From Thiotrichaceae bacterium (GTDB lineage: Bacteria; Pseudomonadota; Gammaproteobacteria; Thiotrichales; Thiotrichaceae), in contig JALVRY010000457.1 of assembly GCA_027024625.1 (NCBI GenBank), positions 1 to 8,514 of the forward strand: a DNA stretch of 8,514 nucleotides. Reading direction: 5' to 3'. Made by a program: the position numbers and the translations under genes. Below the pieces are notes generated by a model. That model worked only from the letters and a program-made list of their open reading frames with translations, was not told the origin of the DNA and did no database searches. This document shows, one piece after another, positions 1 to 8,514 of this stretch (position 1 is its first letter; each line of letters opens with the position of its first letter).

Positions 1-1
1 A

Positions 2-1141
2 AAACTATTGGGCAATAATTGGAAAACCACTAATAAAGCACTATCAGTAGTTACCGATATTCAAATCAAACAACTTCTACTTGCTAAGCAAAATCAAGGT
101 AAAGCACGCTTTCAATTACACAAAAATAATAGCAACTTATCGGGCAATTTAACCTCGAGCAAACTGCAAGTTAATTTCAATAAACAAAAAGAATATTGGA
201 ATATACAGCTTGCTAATTTGAATACGGACATCTTAGCAGCAGAACCAACTAATAAATCCACAGCAATGCTCCCTAAAGACTTTCCCTCTGTCTACATACA
301 ATGTAGTCATTGCAGTAGTAAAGGCCTAATGCTAGATAAGCTTAAACTAAAATTACAGAAACAAGGTAATAAATCGAACATTAATCTTATTGAAATAGTA
401 GGTAAGAACTATCATTTTTCAGCCAGTGGAAATTGGCTATCAACAAATTCTAACAGCTCATACACCCGCTTAAAGATCCAGAAAGCTGAAATGACTAAAC
501 CAGAAGAATTCCTTGCAAGCATGGGCAATGATATTGGAATCAAGGGAGCAAAAACAACAATCACAGGCAAATTAGCTTGGCAAGGTAGCCCACTGGATTT
601 TAGTTTAAATAAACTATCTGGCGATATTCATGTGGCAATGCAAAAAGGTCAATTGAATGATATACAAGCTGGGGCAGGCAAGCTTCTTGGACTATTAAAT
701 ATATCTAAACTCAGCCGACGTCTCCGCTTTGATTTCTCTGACGTTTCTGGAAAAGGCCTTTTATTTGATCGTATCTCAGGCGATATAAAAATCAATAATG
801 GAGTTGTAAATACACAAAATACCGTTATTGAAAGTTCTGTTATGCTAGCAGGAATCAAAGGAAAAAGTGATTTGGTACACAAAACACATGACCAAACCAT
901 CACCATTATCCCTGATGTAAAATCTGCTCTACCCGCTCTAGGTTTACTATTTGGTGGCGTCGGCGTCGGTGCAGCTGTTGCAACACTGGATAAACTTACT
1001 CAAAAAAGCGAACGCTCACAACTCAATAACAAAGATGTAGCAGGCACACGCTATCGAGTCACAGGCACTTGGAAAGATCCCGTTATCAGCGACATTACTC
1101 CAGTTGGTCAACCTGAGGACATTTATGGAGAAGGTATGTAG
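2..1141 (+). CDS. yhdP: YhdP-family AsmA-like envelope protein, C-terminal part (5' truncated by window edge)
   Basis: The frame is already open at the left edge and continues to a TAG at 1139-1141, so this is the tail of a longer gene. The TTG at 8 is only the first possible start in view and I do not regard it as real. About 379 codons are visible; YhdP proteins are usually over 1,200 residues. The fragment alternates polar, beta-rich stretches, as expected of the long beta-groove of AsmA/YhdP bridge proteins. Most diagnostic is the region at about 670-990: a 'GKLLGLLNISKLSRRLRFDFSD' type segment, then 'GKGLLFDRISGDIKI', then a glycine-rich hydrophobic stretch (LPALGLLFGGVGVGAAVATL), then 'YRVTGTWKDP' near the end. 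That order matches the YhdP C-terminus as I know it. Family knowledge: YhdP is anchored in the inner membrane and spans the periplasm, taking part in phospholipid transport to the outer membrane. The N-terminal membrane anchor is outside the window. The usual downstream partners (nitrilase, tldD) are absent; a convergent dioxygenase follows instead. Confidence 0.82.
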   Translation, partial: KLLGNNWKTTNKALSVVTDIQIKQLLLAKQNQGKARFQLHKNNSNLSGNLTSSKLQVNFNKQKEYWNIQLANLNTDILAAEPTNKSTAMLPKDFPSVYIQCSHCSSKGLMLDKLKLKLQKQGNKSNINLIEIVGKNYHFSASGNWLSTNSNSSYTRLKIQKAEMTKPEEFLASMGNDIGIKGAKTTITGKLAWQGSPLDFSLNKLSGDIHVAMQKGQLNDIQAGAGKLLGLLNISKLSRRLRFDFSDVSGKGLLFDRISGDIKINNGVVNTQNTVIESSVMLAGIKGKSDLVHKTHDQTITIIPDVKSALPALGLLFGGVGVGAAVATLDKLTQKSERSQLNNKDVAGTRYRVTGTWKDPVISDITPVGQPEDIYGEGM

Positions 1142-1167
1142 TACATTCTTTTATTAAAAAGTAAAAA

Positions 1168-2055
1168 CTACGAATACGAACCAACACGATCGAAATATCT
1201 ACCACGATATAACAAGCGTTTCTTACCAACTTGCTCTGAATCTTCAAAATCGGTTCGACGATGGAGTACATTGTTACAAACAACACCTTCACCTGCTTGT
1301 AAGGTATATCGCAGGATATAAGGTGAATCTTCATTTTCCCACAGGGCTTGAATGAATCGCGCCGCCGCTTGCGTATCGGCATCTTCTGCCCATTCGATAT
1401 TTTTCAAACGTGCAGAATACCGCATATGCAAATCCCCCTCTTTTGTGAAAGAAAAAACTGGTCCCGTTCGTGCAGGACGAATTTCTTTTCCATCCAAAAT
1501 ATTAGGAGGAATTGTCATTGCATCGGGCTTCTGCAATGCTTTAATCCAATCTGGATTTTCATCTCTCAGCAAAATATATAAAATTTCATGATCAAGCAAT
1601 AAGCTCTCACCTCCCTTTATAGCAGGTGTAGAACAATGCAGTAATATTCCATGTATTTGCTCATCTGGCTTATTGTAATAGCCATCCGTATGCCAACTCA
1701 GTCGTTTATTTGTATAAGGAATGTAGTCATGCTGCCCCTTATGCTTAGTGACGCATAACGAGGTTAAGTGATCATCATCTGCACAGAGGTTATTGTCTAA
1801 TCGCCTTAAACCGACTCGTTTACCTAGCTCATGTACACAGCGCTTATCATTCTTAGGAATATTATTAAAGCGATAAAATGCCATGTTTGTTTCCAAGCAG
1901 TCACTTTGAATTTTCTCAACAATTTTATCTGTAATTTTTTCAACTTGATCTATCGTTATCATTCGTGTTGATAAATCAAAAGGATAAGAGGAAAGCTTTT
2001 TCTCTCTCCAAGTTTGATAGGCTTCATCAGCATCTAAATCAAAGTGTAATTTCAT
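1168..2055 (-). CDS. TauD/TfdA-family Fe(II)/2-oxoglutarate-dependent dioxygenase, substrate unknown
   Basis: This is a complete 295-residue protein, close to the usual 270-300 residues of TauD/TfdA enzymes. The iron-binding triad is visible: H122-x-D124 in 'SWHTDGYYN' and a distal H265 in 'CNNVLHRRTDF'. An arginine-rich tail ('KKRLLYRGRYFD', R280/R284) would bind the 2-oxoglutarate carboxylate. Other marks are 'GILLHCSTPAIKGGE' at about 136-150, 'LDHEILYILLRD', 'ARTGPVFSF' and 'LHMRYSAR'. Family knowledge: such enzymes couple oxidative decarboxylation of 2-oxoglutarate to hydroxylation of a small substrate, in the cytoplasm. There is no signal peptide. The N-terminal 'DEAYQTWREKKLSSYP' stretch resembles a conserved subgroup found in sulfur-oxidising and related Proteobacteria, which supports the ATG at 2053-2055. 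No clear Shine-Dalgarno precedes that ATG, so an internal start (M32, for example) cannot be excluded. The gene stands alone, divergent from gltB and convergent with yhdP. No sulfonate transporter is adjacent, so I do not call it tauD, and the substrate cannot be read from the sequence. Confidence 0.9.
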   Translation of the reverse strand: MKLHFDLDADEAYQTWREKKLSSYPFDLSTRMITIDQVEKITDKIVEKIQSDCLETNMAFYRFNNIPKNDKRCVHELGKRVGLRRLDNNLCADDDHLTSLCVTKHKGQHDYIPYTNKRLSWHTDGYYNKPDEQIHGILLHCSTPAIKGGESLLLDHEILYILLRDENPDWIKALQKPDAMTIPPNILDGKEIRPARTGPVFSFTKEGDLHMRYSARLKNIEWAEDADTQAAARFIQALWENEDSPYILRYTLQAGEGVVCNNVLHRRTDFEDSEQVGKKRLLYRGRYFDRVGSYS

Positions 2056-2112
2056 AATATTAACAGTATATGACTAAAGAGGTATTCCTTGGAGCTGGAA
2101 TATAAGCGGAAA

Positions 2113-2118
2113 ATTATA
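2113..2118 (-). promoter_or_regulatory. Possible -10 element for the dioxygenase gene
   Basis: Read on the minus strand this is a perfect TATAAT, about 58 bases upstream of the dioxygenase ATG. No good -35 lies at 16-18 bases: the nearest TTTACA is 25 bases upstream, which is too far. The assignment therefore rests on the -10 box alone in AT-rich DNA and could be chance. If real, the transcript would start near 2106 and have a leader of roughly 50 bases. Confidence 0.3.
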
Positions 2119-2133
2119 TATGCTGTTCAGCCC

Positions 2134-2146
2134 ACATGCATCATGT
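2134..2146. promoter_or_regulatory. Short dyad ACATG-CAT-CATGT upstream of the gltB promoter
   Basis: A perfect 5-base inverted repeat with a 3-base spacer ends six bases before the proposed gltB -35 box. That is a usual place for an activator or repressor to bind. It matches no operator I can name and is short enough to occur by chance. Confidence 0.2.
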
Positions 2147-2152
2147 AAAGGT

Positions 2153-2181
2153 GTGACAATTGATTTGGGGCAATTTATTAT
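2153..2181 (+). promoter_or_regulatory. Predicted sigma70-type promoter of gltBD
   Basis: GTGACA at 2153-2158 matches five of six bases of the -35 consensus. TATTAT at 2176-2181 matches five of six of the -10 consensus. The spacer is exactly 17 bases. Transcription would begin near 2188, giving a leader of about 126 bases before the gltB ATG. This is the best promoter match in the divergent intergenic region. I saw no sigma54 (-24/-12) pattern and no NtrC-type dyad, so direct nitrogen control through sigma54 is not supported by what is visible. Confidence 0.6.
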
Positions 2182-2212
2182 GAGTTTGTTTATTTTAATG
2201 ATAAGCAAGCTC

Positions 2213-2250
2213 TTTCCCTGTTTTGTATTCGGCAAAACAGATAAGGGAAA
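2213..2250 (+). promoter_or_regulatory. Long imperfect hairpin in the predicted gltB leader
   Basis: The inner stem pairs TGTTTTG (2219-2225) with CAAAACA (2233-2239) around the 7-base loop TATTCGG. The outer stem pairs TTTCCC (2213-2218) with GGGAAA (2245-2250). The right side carries a 5-base bulge, GATAA (2240-2244). In total 13 base pairs form. It begins about 25 bases after the predicted transcription start. A run of five T lies at 2258-2262, seven bases beyond the stem, which is too far for a standard terminator but leaves attenuation open. It could be an RNA leader structure or a protein-binding dyad in DNA. Confidence 0.45.
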
Positions 2251-2300
2251 CACTGAATTTTTGGGTAAAGTAAATTCTAAACACGTTTTATCTGACTAAA

Positions 2301-2306
2301 AGAGGA
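2301..2306 (+). promoter_or_regulatory. Ribosome binding site of gltB
   Basis: AGAGGA lies seven bases before the ATG at 2314. It fixes this start, which also places the catalytic cysteine at residue 22 behind a short propeptide. Confidence 0.75.
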
Positions 2307-2313
2307 TTACATA

Positions 2314-6897
<4,584 letters not shown>

Positions 6898-6899
6898 TC

Positions 6900-8348
6900 A
6901 TGGGAAAAGCGACTGGATTTTTAGAATTTGACCGCAAAACACCTAGCTATGCTCCTGTTGAAGAACGCATCAAACACTTTGATGAATTCGCAATTTTACT
7001 CAGTGATGACGAGATAAAAGAGCAAGGTGCTCGCTGTATGGACTGCGGCATTCCTTTCTGCCACAACGGCTGTCCTGTTAATAACAACATTCCAGACTGG
7101 AATGACTTAGTATTTAATGGCGATTGGCAAGAGGCATTGGTTACATTACATTCAACCAATAACTTCCCAGAATTCACAGGCAAAATCTGCCCTGCACCCT
7201 GCGAAGAATCATGTACTCTCAACCTTGAAAACACGCCTGTTACTATCAAAAATATTGAATTTTCAATCGTTGATAAAGGCTGGAGCGAAGGCTGGATTCA
7301 GCCACAACCTTGTGAATACAAAACCGATAAAACCGTTGCTATCGTCGGTTCTGGACCTGCGGGAATGGCAGCAGCACAGCAGTTAGCTCGTGCTGGTCAT
7401 TCGGTTACGGTTTATGAGCGTCAAGAGCGTATTGGTGGCTTGCTACGTTTCGGCATCCCTGATTTTAAGTTAGATAAGAAAATCATCGACCGTCGTATTT
7501 CGCAGATGATGGCAGAAGGCGTGGAGTTCAAAACCAATACCAATATCGGTGTTGATATTCCTGCAAAAGACTTATTAGAGAAATACGATGCGGTAGTATT
7601 AACGGGCGGTTCTGAGCAACCACGCGACTTACCCATCCCTAATCGTGATCTTGATGGTATATATTTTGCGATGGATTTCCTTCGTGGCAATACCAAAAAA
7701 GTACAAGGCGTAAATACAGACGATGCCTTTATCTCAGCCGAAGGCAAGCACGTTGTCGTCATCGGTGGTGGTGATACTGGCTCGGATTGCATCGGCACAT
7801 CCGCCCGCCATGGTGCGGCCTCTATCACTCAGTTAGAGATCATGCCACAACCGCCTGAAAAGGAAGACAAGCTATTGGTATGGCCTGAATGGCCAAATAA
7901 AATGCGGACATCTACCTCACAGGAAGAAGGCTGCGAACGCATGTTCTCAACCGCGACTAAAGAATTTATCGGCAAAGACGGCAAACTCACTGCAATCAAA
8001 TGCGTAAAAGTTGAGTGGACGCAAGATGATTCAGGACGCTGGAACATGAGCGAAATCGAAGGCTCTGAATTTGAACTAAAAGCCGACCTCGTAACTTTAG
8101 CGATGGGCTTTGTGCATCCCGTGCAAGAAGGCATGTTAAACGAACTTGGCGTTGAATATGACGCAATGGGTAACGTAAAAGCAAACACCGACGGTGATGA
8201 TGCTTACGCCACATCGCTAGATAAAGTCTTCTCCGCTGGCGATATGCGACGTGGACAATCTTTGGTCGTTTGGGCGATTCGTGAGGGTAGGCAGTGTGCT
8301 CGGGCGGTGGATGCGTTTTTGATGGGGTCTTCGGATTTGCCTCGTTAA
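6900..8348 (+). CDS. gltD: Glutamate synthase [NADPH] small (beta) subunit
   Basis: The product has 482 residues, in line with the roughly 470-490 usual for GltD. It oxidises NADPH at FAD and passes electrons through [4Fe-4S] clusters to the FMN and [3Fe-4S] centres of GltB. The N-terminal cysteine-rich domain shows C46-x2-C49-x4-C54-x3-C58 ('[15 protein letters not shown]') and a second set at C97, C101 and C105 ('CPAPCEESC'). The FAD-binding Rossmann motif is [10 protein letters not shown] (G150, G152, G155), followed by '[15 protein letters not shown]'. The NADPH-binding motif is [12 protein letters not shown] (G289, G291, G294). The C-terminal FAD contact is '[18 protein letters not shown]' (443-460). 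The ATG at 6900 is chosen because it has an AGGAG ten bases upstream and gives the usual 'GFLEFDR' N-terminus. The same fold occurs in DPYD and other GltD-like proteins, but the position directly after gltB settles the identity. It is the last gene of the operon. Confidence 0.98.
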   Translation: MGKATGFLEFDRKTPSYAPVEERIKHFDEFAILLSDDEIKEQGARCMDCGIPFCHNGCPVNNNIPDWNDLVFNGDWQEALVTLHSTNNFPEFTGKICPAPCEESCTLNLENTPVTIKNIEFSIVDKGWSEGWIQPQPCEYKTDKTVAIVGSGPAGMAAAQQLARAGHSVTVYERQERIGGLLRFGIPDFKLDKKIIDRRISQMMAEGVEFKTNTNIGVDIPAKDLLEKYDAVVLTGGSEQPRDLPIPNRDLDGIYFAMDFLRGNTKKVQGVNTDDAFISAEGKHVVVIGGGDTGSDCIGTSARHGAASITQLEIMPQPPEKEDKLLVWPEWPNKMRTSTSQEEGCERMFSTATKEFIGKDGKLTAIKCVKVEWTQDDSGRWNMSEIEGSEFELKADLVTLAMGFVHPVQEGMLNELGVEYDAMGNVKANTDGDDAYATSLDKVFSAGDMRRGQSLVVWAIREGRQCARAVDAFLMGSSDLPR

Positions 8349-8358
8349 GAGGCTTTTT
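8339..8358 (+). terminator. Intrinsic terminator straddling the gltD stop codon
   Basis: GCCTC (8339-8343) pairs with GAGGC (8349-8353) around the loop GTTAA, followed directly by five T (8354-8358). The gltD stop codon TAA (8346-8348) sits in the loop, so the left arm of the stem is made from the last codons of the gene. The stem is only five base pairs but GC-rich, and the placement after the operon fits. Confidence 0.6.
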
Positions 8359-8360
8359 AA

Positions 8361-8399
8361 CACAGAGGGCACGGAGAAAAAGGCACAGAGGACACGGAG
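8361..8399. repeat. Two tandem CACAGAGG(G/A)CACGGAG repeat units
   Basis: A 16-base unit at 8361-8376 recurs at 8384-8399 with one mismatch (15 of 16 identical) and a 23-base period. The 7-base spacer is A-rich. From general knowledge, 'CACAGAGGACACAGAGG'-like strings (complement 'CTCTGTGTCCTCTGTG') recur in intergenic DNA of many bacteria. Here they begin right after the gltD terminator. I see no coding capacity in them. Confidence 0.75.
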
Positions 8400-8514
8400 G
8401 TTTTTAGATAACTGGTGTTACGCGGTTAATAAAAATCAACCACAGATGCACACATAGCCACAAGGACGTGGCGTAGTAGAACAATGCAGGAGCAATTGTC
8501 GAGATAAACACAGA
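8400..8514. repeat. Noncoding repeat-rich tail with related motifs and two small hairpins, cut by the right edge
   Basis: No convincing gene is present. AACCACAGATGCACACA at 8438-8454 resembles another form of the same CACAGA repeat type, and CACAGA at 8509-8514 looks like the start of a further unit. Two possible hairpins lie between them: GCCAC (8457-8461) with GTGGC (8468-8472), and ACAATGC (8481-8487) with GCAATTGT (8492-8499) with one bulged A. The stretch may be part of a dispersed intergenic element or the beginning of a repeat cluster that continues past the window. Confidence 0.45.

Larger units (their letters stand above)
2120..2299 (+). other. Doubtful small open frame (59 codons) overlapping the gltB promoter and leader
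   Basis: An ATG at 2120 opens 59 codons ending in TAA at 2297-2299, just ahead of the gltB Shine-Dalgarno. Two further in-frame ATGs lie at 2180 and 2198; the last gives 33 codons. The predicted product has a hydrophobic middle (GQFIMSLFILMISKLFPCFVF region) followed by a polar tail. Only a weak 'AGCGGA' at 2105-2110 precedes the first ATG, and the ATG at 2198 has no ribosome binding site. If the promoter at 2153-2181 is right, only the ATG at 2198 would be transcribed from it. An open frame of this size is not rare by chance in AT-rich DNA. I record it as a candidate leader peptide, more likely not a gene. Confidence 0.15.

Noticed and set aside
8..10. TTG at position 8 as the true start of the first gene
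   Set aside because: The frame is open to the left edge, there is no upstream context for a ribosome binding site, and the protein matches the C-terminal part of a much longer family.
1136..1146. Perfect 11-base palindrome ATGTA-G-TACAT over the yhdP stop codon
   Set aside because: Very short, next to the end of a gene, and with no flanking sign of an operator or recombination site.
1147..1162. CTTTT-ATTA-AAAAG dyad between the convergent yhdP and dioxygenase genes as a bidirectional terminator
   Set aside because: The stem is short and made almost entirely of A-T pairs in AT-rich DNA; it would be unstable and is easily expected by chance.
1348..1591. Plus-strand open frames of 77-79 codons inside the dioxygenase gene
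   Set aside because: They lie opposite a well-supported gene, overlap each other, and have no ribosome binding site or recognisable product.
1628..1641. 14-base exact match (GTAGAACAATGCAG) between the dioxygenase gene and the repeat tail at 8476-8489
   Set aside because: One match of this length has a modest probability by chance in a window this size, and similarity does not extend beyond it, so I do not infer a gene fragment or recombination.
7421..8188. Minus-strand open frames of 119 and 135 codons opposite gltD
   Set aside because: They are antisense shadows of a strongly conserved gene; their products are low-complexity serine/proline-rich strings with no recognisable domain.

Overview
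The window looks like ordinary chromosomal DNA from a gammaproteobacterium. This rests on the end of a YhdP/AsmA-type envelope gene, an NADPH-type glutamate synthase operon (gltB-gltD), and a TauD-like dioxygenase of a type I associate with sulfur-oxidising and related Proteobacteria. The moderately AT-rich composition and the 'CACAGAGG-ACACGGAG' repeats after gltD would fit a Thiotrichales/Beggiatoa-like genome, but that placement is recalled knowledge and weak.

Layout: (1) 2-1141, plus strand: the C-terminal part of a YhdP-family protein, cut by the left edge. (2) 1168-2055, minus strand: a complete TauD/TfdA-family Fe(II)/2-oxoglutarate dioxygenase, convergent with yhdP across a 26-base gap. 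(3) 2056-2313: a divergent regulatory region between the dioxygenase gene and gltB. It holds a good sigma70-type promoter for gltB, a short dyad just upstream of it, a long imperfect hairpin in the predicted gltB leader, and a doubtful small open frame. (4) 2314-6897: gltB, and 6900-8348: gltD, separated by two bases, with the gltD Shine-Dalgarno inside the end of gltB. (5) A compact intrinsic terminator whose loop carries the gltD stop codon. (6) 8359-8514: noncoding repeat-rich DNA that runs off the right edge.

How the genes work together: GltB and GltD form glutamate synthase (GOGAT). GltD passes electrons from NADPH through FAD and iron-sulfur clusters to the FMN site of GltB. There 2-oxoglutarate is aminated by ammonia channelled from the glutaminase domain, giving two glutamates. 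With glutamine synthetase this is the main ammonia-assimilation route. The neighbouring dioxygenase also consumes 2-oxoglutarate, but nothing in the sequence shows a functional link.

I found no mobile element with coding capacity, CRISPR array, tRNA, rRNA or new multigene system. The observations most worth checking are the structured gltB leader, the terminator built over the gltD stop codon, and the repeat family at the right end.
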